Shown here: positions 51,606-61,902 of the stretch, piece after piece
Layout of the letters: every line of letters begins with the position of its first letter
Numbering within the stretch: the stretch's first letter is position 1
Source: Pseudomonas urmiensis
GTDB taxonomy: Bacteria > Pseudomonadota > Gammaproteobacteria > Pseudomonadales > Pseudomonadaceae
Reading direction: 5' to 3'
Assembly (NCBI RefSeq): GCF_014268815.2
Contig: NZ_JABWRE020000001.1
Span: forward strand, 4,531,001-4,595,000
Length of the DNA: 64,000 nt
Position numbers and translations under genes: made by a program
The notes under the pieces: generated by a model
Seen by the model: the letters and a program-made list of their open reading frames with translations, nothing else
Told to the model about the DNA's origin: nothing
Databases searched by the model: none

Positions 51606-54600
51606 TTAGACGTTCTGCCGCTCACCCTTCGGATCGAAGAACACCGAAGACACGATCTCGGCCTCGATCACGCTGCCATCGGCCTGCGGCGAGAACACCC
51701 GCTCGCCCATACGCTTGAGGCCGCCCTTGACCACACCCATGGCGAACGAATAGCCCAGGGAGTTGGAGGCGTAGCTGGAGGTCACGTGGCCAACCATGTC
51801 CATCGGGATCGGCTGCTTGGGGTCGAACACCAGCTGCGCGCCTTCCGGCAGCCACTGCTTGGGATCGACCGGTTTCAGGCCAACCAGCTGCTTGCGGTCT
51901 TCGCGCAGGCAGTCTTCGCGGTTCATGCCACGCAGGCCGATCCACGAGTACGGCTTGTTGCGGCCTACGCACCAGCTCATGTTCAAGTCGTCGGCGTTCA
52001 TCGAGCCATCGGTATCCTGGCCAACGATGATGAAGCCCTTCTCGGCACGCAGTACGTGCATGGTCTCGGTGCCGTACGGGGTCAGGTTGAATGGCTTGCC
52101 GGCCTCGACGATCTTCTCCAGCACACCCATGGCGTAGTTGGCCTGGACGTTGACTTCGTACGACAGCTCGCCGGTGAACGAGATCCGGAACACCCGCGCC
52201 GGCACCCCGCCAACGTTGCCTTCCTTCCAGCTCATGAACGGGAAGTTTTCTTTGTCCAGGTCGATGTCGCTGATCTCTTCGAGCAGCTTGCGGCTGTTGG
52301 GGCCGGACAGGGTCATGGTCGCCCAGTGGTCGGTGACCGAGGTGAAGTACACCTTCAGTTCCGGCCATTCGGTCTGGTGGTACAGCTCCAGCCATTGCAG
52401 CACGCGCGCGGCGCCGCCAGTGGTTGTAGTCATGATGAAGTGGTTATCGGCGACGCAGGCGGTAACGCCGTCGTCGAAGACCATGCCGTCTTCCTTGCAC
52501 ATCAGGCCGTAGCGGGCCTTGCCCACGTCAAGCTTGGTCCAGGCGTTGGTGTAGACGCGGTTGAGGAACTCCCGCGCATCCGGGCCCTGGATGTCGATCT
52601 TGCCCAGGGTCGAGGCATCGAGCAGGCCGACGCTGTCGCGCACGGCCTTGCACTCACGCTCAACCGCGGCATGGATGTCTTCACCGGGTTTGGGGAAGTA
52701 CCACGGACGCTTCCACTGGCCGACATCCTCGAACTCGGCGCCGTTCTTCACGTGCCAGGCATGCAGGGCGGTAAAGCGCACCGGCTCGAACAAGTGACCA
52801 CAGTGACGACCGGCGACCGCGCCGAAGGTCACCGGGGTGTAGTTGGGGCGGAACATGGTGGTGCCCATTTCCGGGATGGTGATACCTAGCGATCGAGCAG
52901 CGATGGCCAGGCCATTGATGTTGCCCAGCTTGCCTTGGTCAGTACCGAAGCCCAGCGCGGTGTAGCGCTTGACGTGCTCGACCGACTCGAAGCCTTCGCG
53001 GGTGGCCAGCTCGATACCGGCGGCGGTGACGTCGTTCTGCTGGTCGACGAACTGTTTCGGGCCACGCGTGCCTTTGTCGTGCGGCACCTGGAACAGCGCC
53101 ACGGTGGCCTCTTCCTTGCGCTGGACGGTTTTCGGCAGAGTGCCGGTAGTGGCCTTGAAGCCGGCCTCGGTGGCTGCGCGCACGCCGCCTTCGAAGCCAT
53201 CGGCAAGGACATCACCCAGCGGGTAGACGCCATTCACGCCCCCGACACAGACGCGTTTCTGCGGGGCATCGCCAGGCACGAAGCCGAGGATGTCTTCACG
53301 CCACACCGGGCGACCGCCCAGGTGCGAAGCCAGGTGAACGATAGGGCTGTAGCCGCCGGAGCTGGCGATCAGGTCGCAGTCGAGCACTTCGCCGGGGCTG
53401 GTGACTTTGAATGCCTGCACATCGATCGCCGCCACGCGGGCGCCGGTCACGTGCTTGCTGCCACGGGCCTCGACCACAGCGCTGGAGGTGAGGATGCGAA
53501 TGCCCTTGGCACGCGCTTCCTCGACCAGCGAGCCACGTGGGTTGTGACGGGCGTCGGCGATGGCCACCACTTGCAGGCCAGCGTCGTGCCAGTCCAGCGC
53601 GGTGCGGTAGGCGTGGTCGTTGTTGGTCGACAGCACCAGCTTGCGCCCAGGCGCCACGCCATAGCGGCGAACGTACGTGGACACAGCGCCAGCGAGCATG
53701 TTGCCCGGCACGTCGTTGTTGCCATACACCAGCGGCCGCTCGTGGGCGCCAGCCGCCAGCACCACCTGCTTGGCGCGCACGCGGTGCACGCGGTGGCGAA
53801 CCTGGCCGATAGGCGCGCGGTCACCGAGGTGGTCGGTCAGGCGCTCGTGAATGGTCAGGAAGTTGTGGTCGTGGTAACCGTTGACCGTGGCACGTGGCAG
53901 CAGGGTGACTTCCGCTAGGCCCTTGAGCTCGGCGATGGTCGCGGCAACCCAGTCAGCGGCTGGCTTGCCATCGAGGGTCTCGCGGCTGTCGAGCAGGCTG
54001 CCGCCGAACTCTTCCTGTTCATCGGCGAGGATCACCCGCGCGCCGCTGCGGCCAGCGGCCAAGGCAGCAGCCAGGCCGGCAGGGCCAGCACCGACGATCA
54101 GCACGTCGCAGTGCTGGTTCATGTAGTCGTAGCTGTCCGGATCGTTCTGCAGCGGCGCACGGCCCAGGCCTGCGGCTTTACGGATGTACTTCTCGTAGGT
54201 CATCCAGAACGACTTGGGATACATGAAGGTTTTGTAGTAGAAGCCCGGCGGCATCATGCTGCCGCCCACCTTGCCCAGGATGCCCATGACGTCGTTGTTG
54301 ACGTTCGGCCAACCGTTGGTGCTGGTGGCGACCAGGCCCGAGTACAGCGCCTGTTGCGTGGCCCGCACGTTAGGGATCTGGGTGGCTTCGCTGGAACCGA
54401 TCTGCAGGATCGCGTTCGGCTCTTCGGTGCCAGCGGCAACGATGCCGCGCGGACGCGAGTACTTGAAGCTGCGCCCGACAATATCGACACCGTTGGCCAG
54501 CAATGCGGCGGCCAGGCTGTCACCGGCATAACCCTGGTAGGTCTTGCCGTTGAAGGTGAAGTTCAGGACCTTGCTGCGGTCGATACGGCCGCCGCTGGCG

Positions 54601-54620
54601 AGGCGATAGGTCTGGCTCAT
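51606..54620 (-). CDS. soxA: Sarcosine oxidase alpha subunit
   Basis: SoxA binds NAD and folate and, with SoxB, oxidises sarcosine to glycine with formation of methylene-THF or formaldehyde. The 1004-aa product has an N-terminal ferredoxin-like region (residues about 15-90), a Rossmann dinucleotide motif DVLIVGAGPAGLAAALAAG (about 172-191) and a C-terminal GcvT-like folate-binding half (about 600-1000). Length is standard. It overlaps soxD by 4 nt; soxG follows after a REP pair. Confidence 0.97.
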   Translation of the reverse strand: MSQTYRLASGGRIDRSKVLNFTFNGKTYQGYAGDSLAAALLANGVDIVGRSFKYSRPRGIVAAGTEEPNAILQIGSSEATQIPNVRATQQALYSGLVATSTNGWPNVNNDVMGILGKVGGSMMPPGFYYKTFMYPKSFWMTYEKYIRKAAGLGRAPLQNDPDSYDYMNQHCDVLIVGAGPAGLAAALAAGRSGARVILADEQEEFGGSLLDSRETLDGKPAADWVAATIAELKGLAEVTLLPRATVNGYHDHNFLTIHERLTDHLGDRAPIGQVRHRVHRVRAKQVVLAAGAHERPLVYGNNDVPGNMLAGAVSTYVRRYGVAPGRKLVLSTNNDHAYRTALDWHDAGLQVVAIADARHNPRGSLVEEARAKGIRILTSSAVVEARGSKHVTGARVAAIDVQAFKVTSPGEVLDCDLIASSGGYSPIVHLASHLGGRPVWREDILGFVPGDAPQKRVCVGGVNGVYPLGDVLADGFEGGVRAATEAGFKATTGTLPKTVQRKEEATVALFQVPHDKGTRGPKQFVDQQNDVTAAGIELATREGFESVEHVKRYTALGFGTDQGKLGNINGLAIAARSLGITIPEMGTTMFRPNYTPVTFGAVAGRHCGHLFEPVRFTALHAWHVKNGAEFEDVGQWKRPWYFPKPGEDIHAAVERECKAVRDSVGLLDASTLGKIDIQGPDAREFLNRVYTNAWTKLDVGKARYGLMCKEDGMVFDDGVTACVADNHFIMTTTTGGAARVLQWLELYHQTEWPELKVYFTSVTDHWATMTLSGPNSRKLLEEISDIDLDKENFPFMSWKEGNVGGVPARVFRISFTGELSYEVNVQANYAMGVLEKIVEAGKPFNLTPYGTETMHVLRAEKGFIIVGQDTDGSMNADDLNMSWCVGRNKPYSWIGLRGMNREDCLREDRKQLVGLKPVDPKQWLPEGAQLVFDPKQPIPMDMVGHVTSSYASNSLGYSFAMGVVKGGLKRMGERVFSPQADGSVIEAEIVSSVFFDPKGERQNV

Positions 54621-54952
54621 ACTTTTTCCCCCTGGCCTTTGACGGTCGACGGCGCGGCGTTTTGCTTGCCAGCGGCGGTGATCTGCGGCTTCTCGCCGAT
54701 CTTGTAGGTTTCCAGAATCTCGTAGGTCACCGTGTCACGGGTGACGTTGAAGTACTGGCGGCAACCGGCAACGTGGTCCCACAGCTCGTGGTGAATGCCG
54801 CGTGGGTTGTCGCGGAAGAACATGTAGGTACCCCACTCCTCGTCGGAGCAGGCAGCCGGGTCGAGCGGGCGGGCGATGTGCGCCTGGCCTGAGGCGTGAA
54901 ACTCTTCTTCGGAGCGCAGCTCGCCGCAGTGGGGACAGAAAATATGCAACAT
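54617..54952 (-). CDS. soxD: Sarcosine oxidase delta subunit
   Basis: SoxD is the small zinc-binding subunit of sarcosine oxidase. The 111-aa product has the zinc ligands CPHCG (residues 6-9) and a HELWDHVAGC pair (about 53-62), as in the known structures of this subunit. The start is 15 nt after the soxB stop and its end overlaps soxA by 4 nt, so the subunits are coupled in translation. Confidence 0.95.
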   Translation of the reverse strand: MLHIFCPHCGELRSEEEFHASGQAHIARPLDPAACSDEEWGTYMFFRDNPRGIHHELWDHVAGCRQYFNVTRDTVTYEILETYKIGEKPQITAAGKQNAAPSTVKGQGEKV

Positions 54953-54967
54953 GACGATTGTCTCCGA

Positions 54968-56218
54968 TTAGTGGGCGACGGCCGCGGCGCCGTGTTCGTC
55001 GATCAGCGCACCGTTGTAGAAACGGTCGATGGAGAAAGGCGCGGCCAGCGGGTGCATCTCGCCTTTGGCCAGGCTCGCGGCGAACACGTTGCCCGAACCT
55101 GGGGTGGCCTTGAAGCCGCCGGTGCCCCAGCCGCAGTTGAAGAACAGGTTCTTCACCGGGGTCTTGGAGATGATCGGGCAGGCGTCCGGGCAGGTGTCGA
55201 CGATGCCGCCCCATTGGCGGTTCATGCGCACCCGCGAGAGGATCGGGAACATCTCGACGATCGCTTGCAGGGTGTGTTCGATCACCGGGTACGAACCGCG
55301 CTGGCCATAGCCGACCCAGCCATCGATACCGGCGCCGATGACCAGGTCGCCTTTGTCCGACTGGCTGATGTAGCCGTGTACGGCGTTGGACATGATCACG
55401 CTGTCGATGATCGGCTTGATCGGCTCGGACACCAGCGCTTGCAGCGGATGCGATTCGAGCGGCAGGCGGAAGCCCGCCAGGCGCGCCATGTGCCCGGAGT
55501 TACCGGCAGTGACCACGCCAACGCGCTTGGCGCCGATAAAGCCTTTGTTGGTCTCGACGCCGATGACTGCGCCGTTTTCCTTGCGAAAACCAATGACCTC
55601 GGTCTGCTGGATCAGGTCGACGCCGAGGGCGTCAGCAGCACGGGCGAAGCCCCAGGCCACGGCATCGTGACGGGCCACGCCGCCACGGCGCTGAACGGTC
55701 GCGCCGAGGATCGGGTAGCGGGTGTTCTTCGAGCAGTCCAGGTACGGAATCTCAGCCGCGACCTGGTCGGTATTGAGCAGCTCGCCATCGACGCCATTGA
55801 GGCGGTTGGCGCTGACCCGACGCTCGGAATCACGAATGTCTTGCAAGGTGTGGCACAGGTTGTAGACGCCGCGCTGGGAGAACATCACGTTGTAGTTGAT
55901 GTCCTGCGACAGGCCTTCCCACAACTTCATGGCGTGTTCGTAGAGCTTGGCCGATTCGTCCCACAGGTAGTTGGAACGCACGATGGTGGTGTTACGGGCG
56001 GTGTTGCCGCCGCCCAGCCAGCCCTTCTCGACCACGGCCACGTTGGTGATGCCGTGAACCTTGGCCAGGTAGTAAGCAGTGGCCAGGCCGTGGCCGCCAC
56101 CGCCAACGATGACCACGTCATAGACCTTCTTAGGGGTCGGCGTGCGCCACATGCGCTGCCAGTTTTCGTGGTGGCTGAGGGAGTGTTTGAAGAGGCCGAA
56201 GCCCGAATAGCGTTGCAT
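54968..56218 (-). CDS. soxB: Sarcosine oxidase beta subunit
   Basis: SoxB carries FAD and covalently bound FMN and performs sarcosine oxidation. The 416-aa product has the [19 protein letters not shown]ossmann motif (about residues 34-52) and [20 protein letters not shown] region typical of the DAO fold. The GTGGAG ribosome-binding site lies in the 15-nt gap after glyA, showing a glyA-soxBDAG operon. Confidence 0.97.
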   Translation of the reverse strand: MQRYSGFGLFKHSLSHHENWQRMWRTPTPKKVYDVVIVGGGGHGLATAYYLAKVHGITNVAVVEKGWLGGGNTARNTTIVRSNYLWDESAKLYEHAMKLWEGLSQDINYNVMFSQRGVYNLCHTLQDIRDSERRVSANRLNGVDGELLNTDQVAAEIPYLDCSKNTRYPILGATVQRRGGVARHDAVAWGFARAADALGVDLIQQTEVIGFRKENGAVIGVETNKGFIGAKRVGVVTAGNSGHMARLAGFRLPLESHPLQALVSEPIKPIIDSVIMSNAVHGYISQSDKGDLVIGAGIDGWVGYGQRGSYPVIEHTLQAIVEMFPILSRVRMNRQWGGIVDTCPDACPIISKTPVKNLFFNCGWGTGGFKATPGSGNVFAASLAKGEMHPLAAPFSIDRFYNGALIDEHGAAAVAH

Positions 56219-56233
56219 GGTGTGTTACTCCAC

Positions 56234-57487
<1,254 letters not shown>

Positions 57488-57490
57488 CAT

Positions 57491-57815
57491 GTATCTCCCG
57501 GCAGCGATCATTTTTTGTCAGTAGGGTTCGATGACCCTTTGTGGCGATGGTATGACTGGCAAGGAGCGGTCAGATGCCTGCGCACGCCTTGCAATGGCGC
57601 GTTTACGACATTGGCGAAAACGGTGTTGAGTGGGAACGTGGGAGCGGGCTTGCCCCGCGATAGCGTTGGCGTGCCCAACGCTGGCTGTCTTGCTTGCGCT
57701 ATCGCGGGGCAAGCCCGCTCCCACGTAGCCTCCGCGCTCGGGTCAATCGGTTGTATAGGCAACCGCTCGGCTCTTGGTTTAGAGTGCTGCTCTGCGTCGT
57801 TCACAGGACCGTGTC
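57491..57815. promoter_or_regulatory. Divergent glyA/ltaE control region with dyad
   Basis: This 325-bp gap has no gene. AGGGT (57523-57527) and ACCCT (57534-57538) form a dyad with a 6-nt centre 36 nt upstream of glyA, a possible operator or leader hairpin. A REP pair occupies 57636-57726. The rest shows no clear signal; regulators of sarcosine genes (SouR and GbdR in P. aeruginosa) could bind here, but no site was identified. Confidence 0.5.
57636..57726. repeat. Paired REP element
   Basis: Inverted copies at 57636-57665 and 57697-57726, matching over 30 bases including the ACG ends and TAGCG extension, between divergent glyA and ltaE. Confidence 0.93.
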
Positions 57816-58856
57816 ATGTCAGATAACAGCCAACAATTCGCCAGCGACAACTATTCCGGTATCTGCCCCGAAGCCTGGGCCGCCATGGCCAAGGCCAACC
57901 AGGGCCACGAACGCGCCTACGGCGACGACCAGTGGACCGAGCGCGCCTCGGAATACTTTCGCAAGTTGTTCGAAACCGACTGCGAAGTGTTCTTCGCCTT
58001 CAACGGCACCGCCGCCAACTCGCTGGCCCTGGCCTCGTTGTGCCAGAGTTACCACAGCGTGATCTGCTCGGAGACCGCCCACGTCGAAACCGACGAATGC
58101 GGCGCGCCGGAGTTCTTCTCCAACGGCTCCAAGCTGCTCACCGCACCTAGCGTCAATGGCAAGCTGACCCCGGAGTCGATCCGCGAAGTCGCGCTCAAGC
58201 GCCAGGACATCCACTACCCCAAGCCGCGCGTGGTGACCCTGACCCAGGCCACCGAAGTCGGCACCGTGTACCGCCCCGACGAGCTCAAGGCAATCAGCGC
58301 CACCTGCAAGGAGTTGGGCCTGAACCTGCACATGGACGGCGCCCGCTTCACCAATGCCTGTTCGTTCCTCGGCTGCTCGCCAGCCGAGCTGACCTGGAAG
58401 GCTGGCGTCGATGTGCTGTGCTTTGGCGGCACCAAGAACGGCATGGCGGTGGGTGAGGCGATTCTGTTCTTCAATCGCCAGCTGGCAGAAGACTTCGATT
58501 ACCGCTGCAAACAGGCCGGCCAACTGGCATCGAAGATGCGCTTCTTGTCAGCGCCGTGGGTGGGCTTGCTGGAAGATGGCGCCTGGCTGCGCCATGGCAA
58601 CCACGCCAACCACTGCGCGCAGTTGCTGGCGTCGCTGGTGAGTGATCTACCAGGCGTGGAGTTGATGTTCCCGGTGGAAGCCAACGGCGTGTTCCTGCAG
58701 ATGCCGGAACCTGCGCTGGAAGCGCTGCGTAACAAGGGCTGGCGCTTCTATACCTTCATTGGCAGCGGTGGCGCGCGGTTCATGTGTTCGTGGGATACCA
58801 AGCAAGAGCGGGTGCGTGAACTGGCAGCGGATATCCGCGCGATCATCGCTGGCTGA
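57816..58856 (+). CDS. ltaE: Low-specificity L-threonine aldolase
   Basis: LtaE is a PLP enzyme that cleaves L-threonine and allo-threonine to glycine and acetaldehyde. The 346-aa product has family motifs HVETDECGAPEFFSNGSKLL (about residue 85), HMDGARFTNA (about 172) and the PLP lysine in CFGGTKNGMAVGEA (about 207). It is divergent from glyA and fits the glycine theme of the neighbourhood. A REP pair follows its stop. Confidence 0.95.
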   Translation: MSDNSQQFASDNYSGICPEAWAAMAKANQGHERAYGDDQWTERASEYFRKLFETDCEVFFAFNGTAANSLALASLCQSYHSVICSETAHVETDECGAPEFFSNGSKLLTAPSVNGKLTPESIREVALKRQDIHYPKPRVVTLTQATEVGTVYRPDELKAISATCKELGLNLHMDGARFTNACSFLGCSPAELTWKAGVDVLCFGGTKNGMAVGEAILFFNRQLAEDFDYRCKQAGQLASKMRFLSAPWVGLLEDGAWLRHGNHANHCAQLLASLVSDLPGVELMFPVEANGVFLQMPEPALEALRNKGWRFYTFIGSGGARFMCSWDTKQERVRELAADIRAIIAG

Positions 58857-58861
58857 TCGAC

Positions 58862-58939
58862 CGCTATCGCGGGGCACGCCCGCTCCCACGCCTGCCAACT
58901 CTAAATGCAGGAAGCGTGGGAGCGGGCTTACCCCGCGAT
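58862..58939. repeat. Paired REP element
   Basis: Inverted copies at 58862-58890 (one mismatch, GGCACGCCCG) and about 58914-58939, in the convergent gap between ltaE and the chemoreceptor gene. Confidence 0.9.
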
Positions 58940-58953
58940 GCATTCACAGCCTG

Positions 58954-60891
58954 TCAAAGCCTGAAACCACCCATCTGCCGCGCCAGATCATCCGCCAAGC
59001 CACGCAACGCCTGGCACTCATCCCGACAGCCCTGCACCTGCGCCGCCGTCTGCCGGGCCAGATCGGAAATCCCCTGCACCGTGCGGTTGATTTCCTCAGT
59101 GACAGCCGACTGCTCTTCGGTCGCCGTGGCTACCTGGTGGTTCATGTCGCTGATGTGCTCCACCTGATCGGTAATCGCCCCAAGCGAGCTTCCCGTGCGC
59201 TGGGTGGATTCGACCCCACTGCCCGTAGCCGCCTGCCCCGCCTGCATTGAAGCAACGGCAGTCCCCGCCCCCTCTTTGAGGCGCTGGATCATTTGTTGCA
59301 CCTGATCGGTAGACACTTGCGTGCGCCGGGCCAAGGTACGCACTTCATCGGCCACCACAGCAAAGCCACGGCCCATCTCCCCCGCTCGCGCAGCTTCAAT
59401 GGCGGCGTTGAGCGCCAGCAGGTTGGTCTGCTCGGAAATACTGCGGATCACCCCCAGCACTTCATCGATCGAGGCCACTTCATTGGCCAACTGCTCGACC
59501 GCCTCGGCAGCTTTACCGATCTCGCCAGACATCCCCTCGATACCCTTGACCGAGCGCTGTACCACCTCCCGTGCTTGCAGCGCTTCATCACGCGCCGACT
59601 GCGATGCCTGCGCCGCTTGCCCGGCGTTCTGCGCGATGTCCTGCACGGTCAGGCCCATCTCGTGCACGGCAGTGGCAACCATCTCGGTCATCTCCTGCTG
59701 GCGCCCTGAGCGTTCAGCCGTATCATCCACCACCTGGGTCACCTGCTCCACCGAGTGGTGCAGACGCTCAGTGGTCCGCAGCACGTCGCCGATCAGCGCA
59801 CGCTGGCTGTCGAGAAAACGGTTAAAGCCCCGGGCCAGGTCGCCCAGTTCGTCCTGGCGTGAATCATCCAGACGATGGCTGAGATCGCCCGCACCGCTGC
59901 CGATCTGCACCAGGGCTGCTGTCACTTGGCGGATGGGCCGCACCAAGCCACGCGCCAGCAACACCACTAGCAGCAGCGAAACCAACGCCACCGCTCCGCC
60001 AATCAGGCTGGTCAGCCATACCGCTTGGCGCATCTGCGCGTAGATCTCGGCTTCCGGCACCTCGGCCACCAACGTCCAGTTGAGGTCGCGCAGCGGTAGG
60101 CCCAAGGCCAAATAGTCCTCACCATCACGTTGGAAGCGGCTGCTGCGCAAACCTTGCCCTTGGCTCATCACCGCCTTGGCCGCTTCGGCGCCGATCTGCT
60201 CGGTGAGCTGGCGCTTGGCGCTGAATTCATTTTGCGGATGGACCTGGATAAGCCCATCGTTGCGCACCAGCATCACCCGCCCGTGCTCACCGAAGCTGAA
60301 GTCGTGGATCAGTTTCGACAGCTCTGTGAGGCGCAGGCCCATGCCGGCCACGCCCACCAGTTGGCCGTCCTTTTCCACCCGATAGTCGATGAACAACGCC
60401 ACTTCACCCGTGGCGCCATCGATGTCGATATTGATCAGGCGTTCGGCGCCGCTGTCGATGTAGCCGTAGAACCACTTGTCCTTGGGATTCTCGCGGCTGA
60501 GCGTGCGGTCCAGGCCGTTCTCGTTGTAGTAGTGACCGGTCGCGGTCGAGGCGAACAGCGCGGTAAACGCCTGGTTGCGCTGCTTGGCAGCTTGCAGGTT
60601 TTCGATGAACCGTGGCGCGTGGGCTGGGTCTTCACCGGCAGCCAGCCAGTCGCGCAGCAAGGTATTGCCTGCGATGTCGGCCGCCGCCACCAGCGGCTGG
60701 GCGAGCATGCGCTCGATGTCGTTGCGGATGGCTTCGATACTGGCCGGCAGCGCCGTGTCGACCAGGTAGCGTTCAGTCAGGCGGTTGACCGCCACGGTAT
60801 AGATCGTCACCACCACCAGAATGCTCACCAGCAGGGCCGCGCCCATGCTGGTGATCAACTGCCACTGAATACTCCGCCGCCAGATGCGCAT
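58954..60891 (-). CDS. mcpH: Methyl-accepting chemotaxis protein with dCache sensor
   Basis: This 645-aa receptor has a membrane helix (residues about 14-36), a double-Cache-like periplasmic domain (to about 285; [20 protein letters not shown] region), a second helix (about 288-312), HAMP and a signalling tip [20 protein letters not shown] (about 487). The ATG at 60891 has AGGAAGGGT upstream and starts [10 protein letters not shown]; an upstream in-frame ATG lacks this. From memory, the receptor next to ltaE in P. putida KT2440 is McpH (PP_0320), which senses purines. The symbol rests on synteny and architecture, so ligand is unproven. Confidence 0.82.
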   Translation of the reverse strand: MRIWRRSIQWQLITSMGAALLVSILVVVTIYTVAVNRLTERYLVDTALPASIEAIRNDIERMLAQPLVAAADIAGNTLLRDWLAAGEDPAHAPRFIENLQAAKQRNQAFTALFASTATGHYYNENGLDRTLSRENPKDKWFYGYIDSGAERLINIDIDGATGEVALFIDYRVEKDGQLVGVAGMGLRLTELSKLIHDFSFGEHGRVMLVRNDGLIQVHPQNEFSAKRQLTEQIGAEAAKAVMSQGQGLRSSRFQRDGEDYLALGLPLRDLNWTLVAEVPEAEIYAQMRQAVWLTSLIGGAVALVSLLLVVLLARGLVRPIRQVTAALVQIGSGAGDLSHRLDDSRQDELGDLARGFNRFLDSQRALIGDVLRTTERLHHSVEQVTQVVDDTAERSGRQQEMTEMVATAVHEMGLTVQDIAQNAGQAAQASQSARDEALQAREVVQRSVKGIEGMSGEIGKAAEAVEQLANEVASIDEVLGVIRSISEQTNLLALNAAIEAARAGEMGRGFAVVADEVRTLARRTQVSTDQVQQMIQRLKEGAGTAVASMQAGQAATGSGVESTQRTGSSLGAITDQVEHISDMNHQVATATEEQSAVTEEINRTVQGISDLARQTAAQVQGCRDECQALRGLADDLARQMGGFRL

Positions 60892-61037
60892 ACCCTTCCT
60901 CCCCAGGAATCCATGTGCGGAGAAAGTGTATACACTTAAGTATTCAGTCACGCCATAGATCAGCAACAATCAAACAGCGCACAAACGGGGATGGTAGCAG
61001 CGGAGTGCCCCGTGACGGCAAGGGAGCAGGCCCTGGG

Positions 61038-61065
61038 GCTATCGCGAGGCAAGCCCGCCGCCACG
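61038..61065. repeat. Single degenerate REP element
   Basis: GCTATCGCGAGGCAAGCCCG then CCGCCACG at 61038-61065 has the REP form with several changes and no partner. It lies just downstream of the ZapA-like gene. Confidence 0.7.
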
Positions 61066-61092
61066 ATCCCCGCTCATGTACTTCGTGAGTGG

Positions 61093-61395
61093 TTACTGGT
61101 CGCCGATGGTGCGGCTAATGGCATCGACCGTCGCATCAATTTGCGCTTGGGTGCGTGCCAGGGTCTGCTGGTGCTCTTTCTGCAGTTCGATCTGCTTGGA
61201 GCACAGGTTCAAGGCTGCCAGTACCAGCAGCTTGTCGCCGATCAGGGTCGGGTACTGACGTTTGGTTTCGGCCAGGGCGGTGTTGAGCATCCGCACAGCC
61301 TGCGACAGGGTTTCTTCCTGCCCTTCGGGCGCCTTGATCGAATAATCGGCGCCGAGGATCGACACCACATTGATCGGCTGCGCTTGCAGTCTCAT
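61093..61395 (-). CDS. ZapA-like cell division protein
   Basis: The 100-aa product has the ZapA pattern: an N-terminal strand region (INVVSILGADYSIKAPEG), a conserved DKLLVLAALNLCSKQ helix (about 54-68) and a long C-terminal coiled coil. ZapA bundles FtsZ filaments at midcell. It overlaps the upstream ZapB-like gene by 4 nt. Canonical Pseudomonas zapA lies beside the 6S RNA and ygfA in other loci, and the sequence I recall for it differs, so this may be a paralogue. No 6S RNA is seen downstream. Confidence 0.82.
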   Translation of the reverse strand: MRLQAQPINVVSILGADYSIKAPEGQEETLSQAVRMLNTALAETKRQYPTLIGDKLLVLAALNLCSKQIELQKEHQQTLARTQAQIDATVDAISRTIGDQ

Positions 61396-61622
61396 GCGTT
61401 AACGACACCTGCACTGGCGCGCTCGACCAGCGCCTGGATACGCGCGGCGGTGGCGCCGTGCTTCTCTTCTTGCTCCATCAGCGACAGCTGCAGGCTGTCG
61501 TTTTCTTCCTTGGCCTGGGCCAGTTCCTGGCTGAGCGCAGTGTTCTGCTCGACCAATTGCGCGTTCTTTTGCAGCAGGTCAGTGACCAACTGCTCGATTT
61601 GATTCAGGGAGGCTTCCAACAT
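61392..61622 (-). CDS. ZapB/TIGR02449-like short coiled-coil protein
   Basis: The 76-aa product is almost wholly coiled coil (LNQIEQLVTDLLQKNAQLVE, then TALSQELAQAKEENDSLQLS), as in the small ZapB-type or TIGR02449 proteins encoded before zapA. The ATG at 61622 is chosen because the longer frame adds an unlikely basic extension; only a C-rich stretch lies before it, so no clear ribosome-binding site. It overlaps the ZapA-like gene by 4 nt. The 280-bp gap upstream (61623-61902) is divergent from a chemoreceptor gene and shows no other feature beyond loose TTGACC/GGTCAA inverted repeats. Confidence 0.75.
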   Translation of the reverse strand: MLEASLNQIEQLVTDLLQKNAQLVEQNTALSQELAQAKEENDSLQLSLMEQEEKHGATAARIQALVERASAGVVNA

Positions 61623-61902
61623 GGGGGGATATCTCGGTTGTTGCAAAGGGCGCACACGATAAAGAAAAGCGCGAGCCCCCGCCATTAAATATCGGATTCT
61701 TAAGGCTTTAGCCTGTGCAGATTGACCGGGTTTGGCCCCCCTTGTTCCGACCTGGGTCAACCGCCGGTCAGGAATTTAGATAGGTGGCTCACACTTTTCT
61801 CCGCTCGCACTCAAGACTGGCCAGTCACGACCGATAGCCAGGCAGGTCTTATTTCGTCGCACGGACCGCGCGCTCCCTCTCCTTGCCTGGATTTTCCCCA
61901 CC

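Noticed and set aside
60892..61092. 6S RNA gene downstream of the ZapA-like gene
   Set aside because: The gap holds a decayed REP and no 6S-like long irregular stem could be drawn by eye; a covariance search would be decisive.
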